Shown here: positions 10,989-21,920 of the stretch, in pieces
How positions within the stretch are numbered: the first letter of the stretch is position 1
Layout: each line of letters opens with the position of its first letter
DNA from: Erwinia persicina NBRC 102418
GTDB lineage: Bacteria; Pseudomonadota; Gammaproteobacteria; Enterobacterales; Enterobacteriaceae
Direction of reading: 5' to 3'
Assembly: GCF_001571305.1 (NCBI RefSeq)
Contig: NZ_BCTN01000007.1
Coordinates: forward strand, 1-64,000
Length of the DNA stretch: 64,000 nucleotides
Notes under the pieces: generated by a model
Seen by the model: only the letters and a program-made list of their open reading frames with translations
What the model was told of the DNA's origin: nothing
The model's database searches: none
Made by a program: the position numbers and the translations under genes

Positions 10989-11609
10989 ATGAGTGTATTC
11001 GCGCTTGGCATGATCATTTTCGCTTATCTGTGTGGCTCTGTCTCCAGTGCGATTTTGGTCTGTCGACTGTTCAGATTGCCGGATCCACGCCACAACGGAT
11101 CGGGTAATCCTGGTGCCACCAACGTGCTACGACTTGGCGGCAAAGGTGCGGCCATTACGGTGCTGGTGTTTGATGTATGTAAAGGGATGCTGCCCGTCTG
11201 GCTGGCTTATCACCTTGGCGTCACGCCCCTTTATCTGGGTCTGACCGCCATTGCCGCCTGCCTTGGGCATATTTACCCGGTCTTCTTCCACTTTAAAGGC
11301 GGCAAAGGGGTGGCGACCGCTTTTGGGGCAATCGCACCGATCGGCTGGGATCTGACAGGCCTGATGACCGGCACCTGGCTGCTGACCGTGCTGTTGAGTG
11401 GCTATTCTTCATTAGGGGCGATCGTCAGTGCGCTAATCGCGCCCTTCTACGTCTGGTGGTTCAAACCGCAGTTTACCTTCCCGGTCGCTATGCTTTCCTG
11501 CCTGATCCTGTTACGTCATCACGACAATATTCAGCGCCTGTGGCGTGGGCAGGAAAATAAGATCTGGAAGAAGAGAAAAAAGAAAACGCAGGGGCCGGAA
11601 GGATCCTGA
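10989..11609 (+). CDS. plsY: Glycerol-3-phosphate acyltransferase PlsY
   Basis: Membrane enzyme that transfers acyl groups from acyl-phosphate to glycerol 3-phosphate, the first acylation in phospholipid synthesis. The internal ATG at 10989 gives [20 protein letters not shown] and 206 residues, matching the family; the upstream extension is rejected. Family motifs are present: GSVSSA (about 13-18), GSGNPGATN (about 37-45) and [10 protein letters not shown] (about 100-109). Five hydrophobic segments precede a basic cytoplasmic tail. Confidence 0.95.
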   Translation: MSVFALGMIIFAYLCGSVSSAILVCRLFRLPDPRHNGSGNPGATNVLRLGGKGAAITVLVFDVCKGMLPVWLAYHLGVTPLYLGLTAIAACLGHIYPVFFHFKGGKGVATAFGAIAPIGWDLTGLMTGTWLLTVLLSGYSSLGAIVSALIAPFYVWWFKPQFTFPVAMLSCLILLRHHDNIQRLWRGQENKIWKKRKKKTQGPEGS

Positions 11610-11621
11610 CCCCAATGGGGA

Positions 11622-12635
11622 TTAAATCGCGGACAGTTCAGACAGCGGCCAGCGCGGGCGAACCGTCACGCTGAGTCCTGCAGGCGTATCGCCTTTCAAC
11701 CTTACCATGCCGGCATAAGCGATCATCGCTCCGTTATCAGTACAGAACTCCGGGCGGGCATAGAAGACTTCCCCGCCGCGCTTTTGCATCATCTCCGCCA
11801 GCTTACTGCGCAGCGTGCGGTTAGCGCTGACGCCACCGGCGATCACCAGACGTTTGAAACCACTCTGATCGAGCGCACGTCGGCACTTAATGGCCAGCGT
11901 ATCCACGACTGCGTCTTCAAAGGCACGGGCAATGTCAGCACGCGTCTGATCGCTGTCGTCATTATCGCGGATGGTGTTGGCCGCAAAGGTCTTCAGGCCT
12001 GAAAAACTGAAATCCAGTCCCGGACGATCCGTCATCGGCCGCGGGAAGACAAAGCGTTTTTCCACTCCCTGCTGCGCCATTTTTGACAGCATTGGCCCCC
12101 CCGGGTAGTCCAGCCCCAGAAGCTTGGCGGTTTTGTCGAACGCTTCCCCCGCTGCATCATCCACCGACTCACCCAGCAGGGTATATTCCCCCACACCGGT
12201 GACGCTGATGAGCTGCGTGTGCCCACCGGAAACCAACAGCGCAACGAACGGGAATGCCGGTGGGTTATCTTCCAGCATGGGTGCCAGCAGATGACCTTCC
12301 ATATGATGGACGGCAATGGCCGGTACATCCCAGGCAAACGCCAGCGAGCGGCCAATGGTCGCTCCGACCAGCAGCGCGCCAACCAGGCCAGGGCCGGCAG
12401 TATAGGCAACCGCGTCAATATCTTTCGCCTGCAGCCCGGCTTCCTGAAGTGCTGCCTGGATCAACGGCACGGTTTTACGCACGTGATCGCGCGAGGCCAG
12501 TTCCGGTACCACGCCACCATAGTCGGCGTGGAGTTTGACCTGACTGTAAAGTTGATTGGCGAGCAAACCGGCAGCATCGTCGTAAATGGCAATACCGGTT
12601 TCATCGCAGGATGTTTCAATTCCGAGAACACGCAT
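11622..12635 (-). CDS. tsaD: tRNA N6-adenosine threonylcarbamoyltransferase
   Basis: Catalytic subunit of the TsaBDE complex that places the threonylcarbamoyl group on A37 of ANN-decoding tRNAs. The start at the ATG giving [12 protein letters not shown] yields 337 residues, the E. coli length, with GAGGTG about 9 nt upstream; the alternative GTG four codons earlier has a poorer ribosome site. The ASKHA fold motif [10 protein letters not shown] is at 5-14. The iron-binding HMEGH is at about 111-115 and SGGHTQL near 136. The third metal ligand lies in the C-terminal CTDNGAMIA. Confidence 0.96.
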   Translation of the reverse strand: MRVLGIETSCDETGIAIYDDAAGLLANQLYSQVKLHADYGGVVPELASRDHVRKTVPLIQAALQEAGLQAKDIDAVAYTAGPGLVGALLVGATIGRSLAFAWDVPAIAVHHMEGHLLAPMLEDNPPAFPFVALLVSGGHTQLISVTGVGEYTLLGESVDDAAGEAFDKTAKLLGLDYPGGPMLSKMAQQGVEKRFVFPRPMTDRPGLDFSFSGLKTFAANTIRDNDDSDQTRADIARAFEDAVVDTLAIKCRRALDQSGFKRLVIAGGVSANRTLRSKLAEMMQKRGGEVFYARPEFCTDNGAMIAYAGMVRLKGDTPAGLSVTVRPRWPLSELSAI

Positions 12636-13155
<520 letters not shown>

Positions 13156-13203
13156 TATCCTGAGGGGTCACCCTCACGCTTCACAGACAAGTTAGTAGTA
13201 TTC

Positions 13204-13234
13204 AGGCCGTGCTTCCGAAAGGAATGCGCGGCTT
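13204..13234 (+). terminator. Hairpin after rpsU, probable partial terminator
   Basis: A stem of about 13 pairs (AGGCCGTGCTTCC with GGAATGCGCGGCTT) closes on a GAAA tetraloop and is followed by TTGTTGT. In E. coli a leaky terminator at this place keeps rpsU mRNA far more abundant than dnaG mRNA. The same role is inferred here. Confidence 0.6.
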
Positions 13235-13311
13235 GTTGTCGTTTATGAACCAAAAATAGACCTTACAGAAATTTCACTGTAACCCACTGTTTTGATTCAT
13301 AAACGTCAATA

Positions 13312-13466
13312 CAGCCAGACGCAGAAAGATGAAGGGAAGTATCCCCAATAGATTTCGGTGTCTGGCAAGGCGGCAATGGCATGAATCCCCGGGAGCTGAC
13401 ATCAAGTCAGTGACCGGGGTGAATGACAGCAGCCAACGCAGCCAGACGCAGAAAGATGAAGGGGAT
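13312..13466. repeat. ERIC repeat, copy 2, between rpsU and dnaG
   Basis: The core at about 13383-13420 (AATCCCCGGGAGCTGACATC then GTCAGTGACCGGGGTGAAT) and the AGCCAACGCA box match the ERIC consensus. The outer arms TCCCC...GTGTCTGGC and GCCAGACGCAGAAAGATGAA are inverted repeats. A 25-bp segment (13312-13336) is repeated exactly at 13439-13463, 127 bp later. The right end supplies the AAGGGG ribosome-binding site of dnaG. The whole 13156-13468 gap thus contains the rpsU hairpin and this element and no gene. Confidence 0.85.
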
Positions 13467-13468
13467 TT

Positions 13469-15214
13469 ATGGCTGGACGCATTCCACGCGTGTTTATCAA
13501 TGACCTACTTGCGCGCACGGATATCGTGGATCTTATTGATGCCCGGGTAAAGCTGAAAAAGCAGGGCAAGAACTACCACGCATGCTGTCCTTTCCATAAT
13601 GAAAAAACCCCCTCTTTTACCGTCAACGGTGAAAAACAGTTTTATCACTGTTTTGGTTGCGGTGCGCACGGCAATGCCATCGACTTCCTGATGAACTACG
13701 ATCGCCTGGAGTTTGTGGAAAGCATTGAAGAGCTGGCCACACTTTATGGACTGGAAGTGCCCTACGAAAGCGGCAGCGGCCCCAGTCAGCTCGAGCGTCA
13801 TCAGCGTCAGAGCCTGTATCAGTTAATGACGGGACTGAGCGAATTTTATCAGCAGTCGCTGACACAAAGCACGGCATCTGCCGCGCGCGACTATCTGTCT
13901 CAGCGTGGGCTGAGCGACGACGTTATAAAACATTTCTCTATCGGTTTCGCCCCGGCAGGCTGGGATAATGCGCTCAAACGTTTTGGCCGTAATCCCGATG
14001 ACCGCCAGTCACTGATCGATGCCGGCATGCTGGTCACCAACGAGCAGGGCCGCAGTTACGATCGCTTCCGCGAGCGGGTGATGTTTCCTATCCACGATAA
14101 GCGTGGGCGGGTAATTGGTTTTGGTGGCCGCGTGCTGGGTGACGCAATGCCAAAATATCTTAACTCACCGGAAACCGATATTTTTCACAAAGGTCGCCAG
14201 TTGTACGGCCTGTATGAAGCGCTAAAAAACTATCCGGAACCCACCAAACTGCTGGTGGTCGAAGGCTACATGGATGTGGTGGCGCTGGCCCAGTTTGGCG
14301 TGGATTATGCGGTAGCTTCTCTCGGTACCTCCACCACGGCAGAGCATATCCAGCTGCTGTTCCGCTCGACCAATACGGTGATCTGCTGCTATGACGGCGA
14401 CCGTGCCGGCCGCGAGGCTGCATGGCGGGCGCTGGAAACGGCTTTACCTTACATGAATGACGGTCGTCAGCTACGCTTTATGTTTCTGCCCGACGGCGAA
14501 GATCCGGATACGCTGGTGCGTAAAGAGGGGAAAGACGCATTTGAAACGCGGATGGAGCAGGCCATGCCGCTCTCCACGTTTCTGTTCGACACCCTGATGC
14601 CCCAGGTGGATTTACGTTCCCCGGATGGACGGGCGCAGCTCAGTACCCTGGCATTGCCGTTAATCAGCCAGGTCCCGGGCGAGACATTACGCATCTACCT
14701 GCGTCAGGAACTGGGCAATAAGCTGGGTATTCTTGACGACAGCCAGCTGGAAAAGCTGATGCCTAAGCAAGCGGAAAATGCGAAACCACCCGCACAGCCC
14801 CAGCTAAAACGCACAACCATGCGTATACTTATTGGGCTGTTGATTCAAAATCCGCAGCTGGCGATGATGGTGCCTTCTCTGGAGGGGCTGGAGCAGTCAG
14901 AACTACCAGGATTTCCGCTGTTCGTCGAGTTAGTGAGCACTTGCGCAGCGCAACCTGGCCTGACGACCGGACAGCTACTAGAGTTATACCGCGGAACAAA
15001 ATTTAGCCAGAGCCTTGAAACCCTGGCAACATGGAACCACATGATCGTAGATGACGAAGTGGAAACCATGTTTAAGGACGCGCTGGGCAGTATGTATGAC
15101 AACGCGCTGGAACGCAGGCTTGAAGATTTAATCGCCCGCGACCGCACACACGTACTGACCGCAGAAGAGCGCCGCGAGTTCTGGACGTTGAGCCAGGCAC
15201 TGAAGAAACAGTAA
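13469..15214 (+). CDS. dnaG: DNA primase
   Basis: Makes the RNA primers for replication, acting with DnaB helicase. The 581 residues equal the E. coli length. The N-terminal zinc-binding domain has C40, H43, C61 and C64 (ACCPFH...YHCFGCG). The RNA polymerase core includes the TOPRIM motif VVEGYMDVVAL (about 263-273) and the acidic pair in CCYDGDRAGREAA (about 307-319). The C-terminal helicase-binding domain extends to the end. The Shine-Dalgarno sequence lies inside the end of an ERIC element. Confidence 0.98.
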   Translation: MAGRIPRVFINDLLARTDIVDLIDARVKLKKQGKNYHACCPFHNEKTPSFTVNGEKQFYHCFGCGAHGNAIDFLMNYDRLEFVESIEELATLYGLEVPYESGSGPSQLERHQRQSLYQLMTGLSEFYQQSLTQSTASAARDYLSQRGLSDDVIKHFSIGFAPAGWDNALKRFGRNPDDRQSLIDAGMLVTNEQGRSYDRFRERVMFPIHDKRGRVIGFGGRVLGDAMPKYLNSPETDIFHKGRQLYGLYEALKNYPEPTKLLVVEGYMDVVALAQFGVDYAVASLGTSTTAEHIQLLFRSTNTVICCYDGDRAGREAAWRALETALPYMNDGRQLRFMFLPDGEDPDTLVRKEGKDAFETRMEQAMPLSTFLFDTLMPQVDLRSPDGRAQLSTLALPLISQVPGETLRIYLRQELGNKLGILDDSQLEKLMPKQAENAKPPAQPQLKRTTMRILIGLLIQNPQLAMMVPSLEGLEQSELPGFPLFVELVSTCAAQPGLTTGQLLELYRGTKFSQSLETLATWNHMIVDDEVETMFKDALGSMYDNALERRLEDLIARDRTHVLTAEERREFWTLSQALKKQ

Positions 15215-15261
15215 ATGAATAAGGTTTTGGCCTTATTACACAAAATTTAGAAGCGTTATCG

Positions 15262-15351
15262 GCGCCGTCAGTTTGGACACCGCCTGCGCGCAGCACCCGG
15301 AGCGTACTGAAGTACGGGAAGACTGCGACCACCGCCGGGGTTCAAAATGGC
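15262..15351. repeat. Imperfect palindromic element between dnaG and rpoD
   Basis: A 90-bp region has long imperfect inverted arms (GTTTGGACACCGCC with GGCGGTGGTCGCAGTC on the other strand). It centres on the perfect small hairpin CGTACTGAAGTACG at 15303-15316. The centre (GGAGCGTAC...GTAC) resembles the ERIC core, but the arms differ, so I leave it unclassified. The rest of the 15215-15526 gap shows no gene. Confidence 0.55.
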
Positions 15352-15526
15352 AAGCAAGATAGCTTCAGACAGAACATAAGCGGCTTAAGTGCCGAATTCG
15401 AGTCAGGCAGCCCCTGACGGCCGCCATGACGGGCAGCGGCAATAATCCAAACGCCCTCACTGTTATTGTTGGCATGTTAGCCGACCCGACACCAATCTAA
15501 TTTAACAGAAGTGTGGATACCGTCTT

Positions 15527-17368
15527 ATGGAGCAAAACCCGCAGTCACAGCTTAAGCTACTTGTCACCCGTGGTAAGGAGCAAGGCTATCTGACCTATGC
15601 CGAGGTCAATGACCATCTGCCGGAAGATATCGTCGACTCCGATCAGATTGAAGACATCATTCAGATGATCAACGACATGGGCATTCAGGTTGTAGAAGAA
15701 GCGCCTGATGCCGATGATTTGATGCTGAATGAGAACAACAACGACACGGACGAAGACGCTGCCGAAGCGGCTGCTCAGGTATTATCCAGCGTAGAATCTG
15801 AAATCGGACGTACCACCGACCCGGTGCGCATGTACATGCGCGAAATGGGGACGGTTGAACTGCTGACGCGTGAAGGCGAGATCGATATCGCCAAACGCAT
15901 CGAAGAGGGTATCAACCAGGTACAGTGTTCCGTTGCTGAATATCCTGAAGCGATTACTTACCTGCTTGAGCAATATGACCGTGTTGAAGCGGGCGAAGCG
16001 CGCCTGTCGGATCTGATCACCGGTTTTGTCGACCCGAATGCCGAAGCAGAGATCGCCCCTACTGCGACTCACGTGGGTTCAGAACTTTCCGCTGAAGAGC
16101 GTGATGACGAAGAAGAAGACGAAGAGTCTGACGACGACAGCTCGGATGATGACAACAGCATCGATCCGGAACTGGCGCGGGAAAAATTCAACGACCTGCG
16201 CGTTCAGTACGAAACCACCCGTACCGTTATCAAAGCGAAAAGCCGTAGCCACGCTGATGCCATCGCTGAGATCCAGAATCTGTCCGACGTGTTCAAGCAG
16301 TTCCGCCTGGTGCCGAAGCAGTTCGACTTCCTGGTGAACAGCATGCGCACCATGATGGATCGCGTCCGTACTCAGGAACGCCTGATCCTCAAGCTGTGCG
16401 TAGAAATCTGTAAGATGCCGAAGAAGAACTTCATTACCCTGTTCACCGGTAATGAAACCAGCGAAACCTGGTTCAAAGCGGCACTGGCAATGAATAAGCC
16501 GTGGTCAGAGAAGCTGAACGATGTGTCAGATGACGTACACCGTAGCCTGATGAAGCTGCAGCAGATCGAAACGGAAACTGGCCTGACGATTGAACAGGTA
16601 AAAGACATCAACCGTCGTATGTCGATCGGCGAAGCGAAAGCGCGCCGTGCGAAGAAAGAGATGGTTGAGGCTAACCTGCGTCTGGTTATCTCTATCGCCA
16701 AGAAGTACACCAACCGTGGCCTGCAGTTCCTGGATCTGATTCAGGAAGGTAACATCGGTCTGATGAAAGCGGTGGATAAGTTTGAATATCGCCGTGGTTA
16801 TAAGTTCTCGACTTATGCCACCTGGTGGATCCGTCAGGCGATCACCCGTTCAATCGCTGACCAGGCGCGTACCATCCGTATTCCGGTGCACATGATTGAG
16901 ACGATTAACAAGCTCAACCGTATTTCCCGCCAGATGCTGCAAGAGATGGGCCGTGAGCCGACGCCGGAAGAGCTGGCCGAGCGTATGCTGATGCCGGAAG
17001 ATAAGATCCGTAAGGTGCTGAAAATTGCCAAAGAGCCGATCTCTATGGAGACGCCGATTGGTGATGATGAAGATTCACATCTGGGTGATTTTATCGAAGA
17101 CACCACGCTGGAGCTGCCGCTGGACTCCGCGACGTCAGAGAGCCTGCGTTCTGCCACGCACGACGTGCTGGCCGGTCTGACCGCGCGTGAAGCCAAAGTA
17201 CTGCGTATGCGTTTCGGTATCGATATGAATACCGACCACACGCTGGAAGAAGTGGGCAAACAGTTCGACGTAACGCGTGAGCGTATTCGTCAGATTGAGG
17301 CGAAAGCGCTGCGTAAGCTGCGTCACCCAAGCCGCTCTGAAGTGCTGCGCAGCTTCCTCGACGATTAA
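15527..17368 (+). CDS. rpoD: RNA polymerase sigma-70 factor
   Basis: Primary sigma factor directing polymerase to housekeeping promoters. The 613 residues (E. coli 613) include region 1.1 at the N-terminus, region 1.2 ([12 protein letters not shown] near 96-107) and a highly acidic non-conserved insert ([15 protein letters not shown] near 190-204). Region 2 follows ([25 protein letters not shown]), then region 3, and region 4 with the helix-turn-helix [20 protein letters not shown] near the end. It is the last gene of the macromolecular-synthesis operon. Confidence 0.99.
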   Translation: MEQNPQSQLKLLVTRGKEQGYLTYAEVNDHLPEDIVDSDQIEDIIQMINDMGIQVVEEAPDADDLMLNENNNDTDEDAAEAAAQVLSSVESEIGRTTDPVRMYMREMGTVELLTREGEIDIAKRIEEGINQVQCSVAEYPEAITYLLEQYDRVEAGEARLSDLITGFVDPNAEAEIAPTATHVGSELSAEERDDEEEDEESDDDSSDDDNSIDPELAREKFNDLRVQYETTRTVIKAKSRSHADAIAEIQNLSDVFKQFRLVPKQFDFLVNSMRTMMDRVRTQERLILKLCVEICKMPKKNFITLFTGNETSETWFKAALAMNKPWSEKLNDVSDDVHRSLMKLQQIETETGLTIEQVKDINRRMSIGEAKARRAKKEMVEANLRLVISIAKKYTNRGLQFLDLIQEGNIGLMKAVDKFEYRRGYKFSTYATWWIRQAITRSIADQARTIRIPVHMIETINKLNRISRQMLQEMGREPTPEELAERMLMPEDKIRKVLKIAKEPISMETPIGDDEDSHLGDFIEDTTLELPLDSATSESLRSATHDVLAGLTAREAKVLRMRFGIDMNTDHTLEEVGKQFDVTRERIRQIEAKALRKLRHPSRSEVLRSFLDD

Positions 17369-17387
17369 TCGGGTCGGTGCAATAAGA

Positions 17388-17416
17388 TGGCTCCTCACTG
17401 AGGGGCCATTTTTTTT
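17388..17416 (+). terminator. Rho-independent terminator of rpoD
   Basis: TGGCTCCTC-ACT-GAGGGGCCA forms a stem of about nine pairs with one wobble, followed by eight T residues, 20 nt after the rpoD stop codon. On the other strand it is close to the 3' end of mug. Confidence 0.92.
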
Positions 17417-17425
17417 AGTGAAAAA

Positions 17426-17944
17426 CTAGATCCCCCGCGCCTTGAGCGCCAGATCCAGCTCCGCATAGGCTGCCGTCAGCGCATCCTGTGAAGCCCGGTT
17501 CAATCCGCTCGGGTTCGGTAGCACCCAGATCTCCGTGTTCCCCACCGTCAGCGGCTGCCTGCCCCACTCCACCTTACTGCACCGGAACGCCTGCTGATAA
17601 GCCTGCTTGCCCAGCACCGCCAGCGCAGCTGGCTGGTAACGCTCAATCTTTTCCATCAGCGCCTGCCCGCCGCTGCGCAGTTCACTGCCGGCCAGTTCCG
17701 TGGCCACCACCGTGGGCCGCTCAACCAGCATGGTAATGCCGCAGCCGGTCTCCAGCAACTGCTGTTCCTGCTCCGGACGGAGCTGCGTCCAGGTGAACCT
17801 GGCCTGGAAAAGGGTTTTCCAGAAGCGGTTGCCCGGGTGGGCGAAATGATAGCCGGTATGGGCAGAGGATTTGCCCGGGTTGATGCCGCAGAACAGCACC
17901 CGCAGGCCTGGCTGAATAATATCGGTGATACCGTGCGCTTCCAC
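17426..17944 (-). CDS. mug: G/U mismatch-specific DNA glycosylase
   Basis: Uracil-DNA glycosylase superfamily enzyme that excises uracil, ethenocytosine and related bases opposite guanine. The 172 residues (168 in E. coli) contain the active-site motif FCGINPG (18-24) and HPGNRFWK (near 36-43), the DNA-intercalating and mismatch-reading LPNPSGLNR (near 144-152) and [12 protein letters not shown]. It lies convergent to rpoD, the same neighbourhood as in E. coli, with a compact hairpin between it and the upstream dehydrogenase gene. Confidence 0.95.
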   Translation of the reverse strand: MEAHGITDIIQPGLRVLFCGINPGKSSAHTGYHFAHPGNRFWKTLFQARFTWTQLRPEQEQQLLETGCGITMLVERPTVVATELAGSELRSGGQALMEKIERYQPAALAVLGKQAYQQAFRCSKVEWGRQPLTVGNTEIWVLPNPSGLNRASQDALTAAYAELDLALKARGI

Positions 17945-17967
17945 GATCGGAGGTCTCCCTGACAGCA

Positions 17968-17986
17968 GGCTCCCGGTACGGGAGCC
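17968..17986 (-). terminator. Hairpin after the dehydrogenase gene
   Basis: GGCTCCC-GGTAC-GGGAGCC forms a perfect seven-pair stem just past the stop of the gene at 17997. No T run is evident, so its role is inferred. Confidence 0.45.
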
Positions 17987-17996
17987 CGTTGATCAA

Positions 17997-19031
17997 TCAT
18001 AACGCAGCGATGACCGCCGCGGTAATCTCTTCGGTTTTCATCCCGCGGCCCGGCTGATGCTGCGCCGTCACTGTTTCCACCGCGCGAAGAATGGCGCCCG
18101 CCGCATCCGTCTCGCCCAGATGCTGCAGCATCATCGCCGCCGACCAGATGGCGGCAACCGGATTGGCAATGCCCTGTCCGGCAATATCTGGCGCTGAACC
18201 GTGCACCGGCTCGAACATGGAAGGGACTGACGGATCGGGATTGAGGTTAGCGGACGCGGCATAGCCCAGCCCGCCCTGAATCGCCGCACCGAGATCGGTG
18301 AGGATATCGCCAAACAGGTTGGAGGCCACGATCACATCCAGGGTTTCCGGGTGCATCACCATCCGCGCCGCAATGGCATCAATATGGTAGCGATTGACCT
18401 TCACCTCCGGGTAGTCACGGGCAACCTCTTCGGTGACCTCGTCCCACATCACCATGGTGTACTTCTGCGCGTTCGATTTGGTCACCGACGCCAGCCGTTT
18501 GCTGCGCTGCTGCGCCATCTCAAAGCCGTACCGCAGAATGCGCTCCACGCCGCGCCGGGTGAAAATCGAGGTTTCGACCGCCACCTCATCCGGAGTGCCC
18601 TGATGAATACGCCCGCCGGCACCGCTGTATTCCCCTTCGGTGTTTTCACGAATACAGAGAATATCAAACTCACTTTTACGCAGCGGCCCCTCCACCCCGG
18701 CCAGCAGGCGGTGGGGACGCACGTTGGCATACAGGTCAAACTGCTTGCGGATCGGCAGCAGCAGGCCGTGCAGCGACACGTTATCCGCTACCTTTTCCGG
18801 CCAGCCGACGGCCCCCAGCAGCACGGCATCAAACTGACTCAGCGTGCGGATACCGTCTTTGGGCATCATTTCACCGTGCTGAAGATAATACTCACAGGAC
18901 CACGGGAACGTCTCACCGCTCAGGGCAAAGCCAAAGCGGCCGGCACTGTGCTCCAGCACTTGCCATGCGGCTTTCGTCACGTCTACGCCGATGCCGTCAC
19001 CGGGGATCAGTGCTATTTGATAGCTTTTCAT
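17997..19031 (-). CDS. Tartrate dehydrogenase / D-malate dehydrogenase (decarboxylating) family protein
   Basis: NAD-dependent beta-hydroxyacid oxidative decarboxylase of the isocitrate/isopropylmalate dehydrogenase family, 344 residues. Visible motifs are the nucleotide-site loop IPGDGIG (9-15), the substrate-binding RENTEGEYSG (about 128-137), the SVTKSNAQKYTM lysine segment, DIVVASNLFGDILTDLG-like residues near 213-228 carrying metal-binding aspartates, and HGSAPDIAGQGIANP near 261-275. The order and wording of these motifs are closest to the DmlA/TtuC subgroup rather than LeuB or Icd. The physiological substrate (D-malate, tartrate or isopropylmalate analogue) is not decided by sequence. 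Confidence 0.88.
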   Translation of the reverse strand: MKSYQIALIPGDGIGVDVTKAAWQVLEHSAGRFGFALSGETFPWSCEYYLQHGEMMPKDGIRTLSQFDAVLLGAVGWPEKVADNVSLHGLLLPIRKQFDLYANVRPHRLLAGVEGPLRKSEFDILCIRENTEGEYSGAGGRIHQGTPDEVAVETSIFTRRGVERILRYGFEMAQQRSKRLASVTKSNAQKYTMVMWDEVTEEVARDYPEVKVNRYHIDAIAARMVMHPETLDVIVASNLFGDILTDLGAAIQGGLGYAASANLNPDPSVPSMFEPVHGSAPDIAGQGIANPVAAIWSAAMMLQHLGETDAAGAILRAVETVTAQHQPGRGMKTEEITAAVIAAL

Positions 19032-19181
19032 GACTCTCCTTCGATTAATAAGATAACCATCAGAAAGACATCTTCGCCCAGGTGACGCATTTGTGCTGCT
19101 TTTTTCCTGTCACGCGGCGGCATATGCTGCCGAATACACCGGCGGAGCAGCGGCAGAGGGCCGCGCCTGCGCAGGTTGCGA

Positions 19182-20726
19182 TCAGCGGAAGACGCTGACC
19201 GCTTCGACCAGGCGCTCTGCCTGGTGCTTCATCCGCTGCGCCGCCAGCGCACCCTCGCTGACCAGCGCACTGTTATCATGCGTCAGACGATCCAGCGCTT
19301 CCACCGCCTGACCCACTTCGCCCAGACCGGCCCCCTGCTCGGCGGTGGCCACGCTGATTTGCTGCAGCAGATCGGTCACGTTCTGCACTTTTTCCACAAT
19401 ATCCCCGATGGCTTTGCCTGCCTCATGCACCTGTCCGGCCCCGGACTCAACCTTGAGATTACTGGCAGCAATCAGCTGGCGGATCTCACTGGCTGCACCC
19501 GCACTGCGCTGCGCGAGGCTACGTACTTCACCCGCCACCACGGCAAACCCTTTACCCTGTTCGCCAGCGCGTGCCGCTTCCACCGCCGCATTCAGCGCCA
19601 GGATATTCGTCTGGAAGGCAATACTGTCGATCAGGCCGGTAATGGTGGCGATTTTGCGGGAACTGTCGGCAATTTCATCCATTGTCACCACCACGTTTTG
19701 CATGACCTCACCGCCTTTCACGGCGGCGTTACTGGCGGTACGGGAGAACTGGTTCGCCTGCTCGGTGCTTTCACCGTTGCGCTGCACCGTGCTGGTCATC
19801 TGGTTCATGGTGCTGGCGGTCTGCTGCACGCTGGCGGCGGTCTGTTCGGTATGACTGCTGATCTTATCGTTGCCGCGCGCCAGTTCGTCACTGGCCCGGT
19901 GGACGTCCACCACCTGGTCGCTGACGTCATTCAGCAGCCAGCGGAACATCAGGCCAAGCTGGCCCACCGCGCGCAGCGTCGTGCCGATCTCATCGACCCT
20001 GTCCATGTGGTCGACATGCGGATTCGCTCCGGTAGCGACATTCAGCGCCTGGCGGCACACGGCCGCCATCGGCCGGGCAATCTGACGTTGCAGCCAGAGA
20101 TCCACCAGCAGCGCCATCAGCGCGGAGAATAGCGTAAAGCCTCCCAGCGCAGTCCCTGCCAGGCCTGCCGCTGCAGCAGCGGCCACCAGCGGCAGCCACA
20201 GGGCCAGCACCGCGCTGTGCAGACGCCAGCGCAGCGGCATGGTTTTCAGCAGGCTTAATCCCCTCAGCCAGCCGCTGCGCAGCAGCAGGCCCCGGTGCAG
20301 ACGCCAGCCCTTCATCTTGCCCTGATTCATCTTCTGATAGAGCGCTTCTGCCCCCTGCACCTCCTCCGCCGTAGGCTTGATGCGCACTGACATATGCCCC
20401 TGGATTTCACCATTACGGATCACCGGCACGACATTGGCGCGAACCCAGTAGTGGTCACCGTTTTTACGGCGATTTTTCACCAGCCCGGTCCACGGCAGCC
20501 CCTGGTTCAGCGTAGCCCACATATCGGCAAACGCGGCAGCGGGCATATCAGGGTGGCGGACAAGGTTGTGGGGTTGTCCATCGATTTCACTGCGATCATA
20601 GCCGCTTACCTCAATAAACGCGCTGTTGGCGTAGGTAATGTAGCTGCGGGCATCGGTGGTGGTCATCAGGGTGGTATCATCATCGAGCGGATACTCCTGC
20701 TGAGTGACAGGCGGGTGGGTATGCAT
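19182..20726 (-). CDS. aer: Aerotaxis receptor Aer (PAS-HAMP-methyl-accepting signalling protein)
   Basis: 514 residues (506 in E. coli). The N-terminal PAS domain (about 10-120), with [17 protein letters not shown] and [16 protein letters not shown], binds FAD in Aer. A hydrophobic hairpin around 165-210 anchors the protein without a periplasmic domain, followed by a HAMP-like stretch. The C-terminal chemoreceptor signalling domain has the near-invariant hairpin tip [20 protein letters not shown]. It senses redox and oxygen state and signals to CheA/CheW. In E. coli aer is also close to mug. Confidence 0.94.
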   Translation of the reverse strand: MHTHPPVTQQEYPLDDDTTLMTTTDARSYITYANSAFIEVSGYDRSEIDGQPHNLVRHPDMPAAAFADMWATLNQGLPWTGLVKNRRKNGDHYWVRANVVPVIRNGEIQGHMSVRIKPTAEEVQGAEALYQKMNQGKMKGWRLHRGLLLRSGWLRGLSLLKTMPLRWRLHSAVLALWLPLVAAAAAAGLAGTALGGFTLFSALMALLVDLWLQRQIARPMAAVCRQALNVATGANPHVDHMDRVDEIGTTLRAVGQLGLMFRWLLNDVSDQVVDVHRASDELARGNDKISSHTEQTAASVQQTASTMNQMTSTVQRNGESTEQANQFSRTASNAAVKGGEVMQNVVVTMDEIADSSRKIATITGLIDSIAFQTNILALNAAVEAARAGEQGKGFAVVAGEVRSLAQRSAGAASEIRQLIAASNLKVESGAGQVHEAGKAIGDIVEKVQNVTDLLQQISVATAEQGAGLGEVGQAVEALDRLTHDNSALVSEGALAAQRMKHQAERLVEAVSVFR

Positions 20727-20849
20727 ATAACGACCTTGTTATGAATGTAGGGAAATTGCAGGAATTAAGCAGGGGTTGTCGGCAGGGTGTGACTAAAACT
20801 TTAACAACTTTCATCTAATCTGTGCGGCAGCGCACAGCGACCGCACCGA

Positions 20850-21782
20850 TCAGGCGCTGGCGAAGGCTTCACGCAGCCAGTGGATAAACCCGCTGACGGC
20901 ACGCGGCACCTGCGCTGACCACGGGCGCACGACATATAACATATCGGCAAAAGCACCGACCGCTTGCCACTGCGGGAGCAGTTGTACTAAAGCCCCATCC
21001 TTTAGCGCGGCTTGAGCACTGAAGTCCGGCAGCAGTGCAATACCCAGTCCCTCCAGCGCGGCATCGCGGATAGATTCACTGTTGTTGGTGGCAAAGGGCC
21101 CGCTAACGTTAACGACAACGCGTTCTCCCCCCGTTAACGGCTGGAAGTTCCAGCGCGGGAGTTCCACCCCACGCGGATAATAGAGGCACAGGTGCTCACT
21201 CAGCGCCTGCGGGCAGGACGGGTGACCATAGCGTGACAGATACGCCGGGGACGCGACGACAACCGCATGAGTCCGGCACAGCGGCAGGGCAACGTGGGTC
21301 TCCGGCAGGCTGTTGCTGTGGCGAATGGCCAGATCAAAGCCCTCGCTGGCCAGCGACACCAGCCGGTCAGACACCTCGAGCTGGACGCGCACCTGAGGAT
21401 GCTCCCGCAGGAAAGCGGTGATATGCGGCACCAGCTGCTGGCGGGCAAAGGCCACCGGCGCGGTCACACGAACCAGCCCACGTAACGGACCGGCAGAATC
21501 CCGCACGCCAAAAAAGCTCTGTTCAATCTGCGCAAATGGCGCGCGCAGGTCATCCACCAGCTTTTCACCCGCGCTGGTCAGGCGCACGCTGCGCGTGGTA
21601 CGCGTCACCAGCGGTACGCCGGCCAGCTGTTCCAGCTCTTTGATCTTCACTGACATCGCGGCCTTACTCACCTCCAGCCGTTCTGCGGCAGCGGTAAAGG
21701 TGCCCTGCTCGGCCAGCACCGTCAGCCAGTGCAGATGGGTCCACAGCGCGTCCGTTTTCAGTTCTTTCATGGCATTGTTCAC
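20850..21782 (-). CDS. LysR-family transcriptional regulator
   Basis: 310 residues. The N-terminal winged helix-turn-helix is clear (LHWLTVLAEQGTFTAAAERLEVSKAAMSVKIKELEQLAGVPLVTRTTRSVRLTSAG split over about 18-72), followed by the type 2 periplasmic-binding-like effector domain (about 95-305). The gene is divergent from a tautomerase gene, with a 138-nt gap that contains TTATTTACTT-like repeats on both sides (near 21782-21797 and 21894-21903). By the usual LysR arrangement it probably controls itself and that neighbour. The effector is unknown. Confidence 0.9.
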   Translation of the reverse strand: MNNAMKELKTDALWTHLHWLTVLAEQGTFTAAAERLEVSKAAMSVKIKELEQLAGVPLVTRTTRSVRLTSAGEKLVDDLRAPFAQIEQSFFGVRDSAGPLRGLVRVTAPVAFARQQLVPHITAFLREHPQVRVQLEVSDRLVSLASEGFDLAIRHSNSLPETHVALPLCRTHAVVVASPAYLSRYGHPSCPQALSEHLCLYYPRGVELPRWNFQPLTGGERVVVNVSGPFATNNSESIRDAALEGLGIALLPDFSAQAALKDGALVQLLPQWQAVGAFADMLYVVRPWSAQVPRAVSGFIHWLREAFASA

Positions 21783-21920
21783 TATAGTAAATAATCAATT
21801 CAAGTATAGCGCTTTTTCCCGACGGTAATTATGGGTAAATTGGCCTCCTGAGACAGCGGCAGACCTCACGCCGCCACGTCCGGTTAAATCCTGTTATTTA
21901 CTTACCACGCCGAGGTTTCC

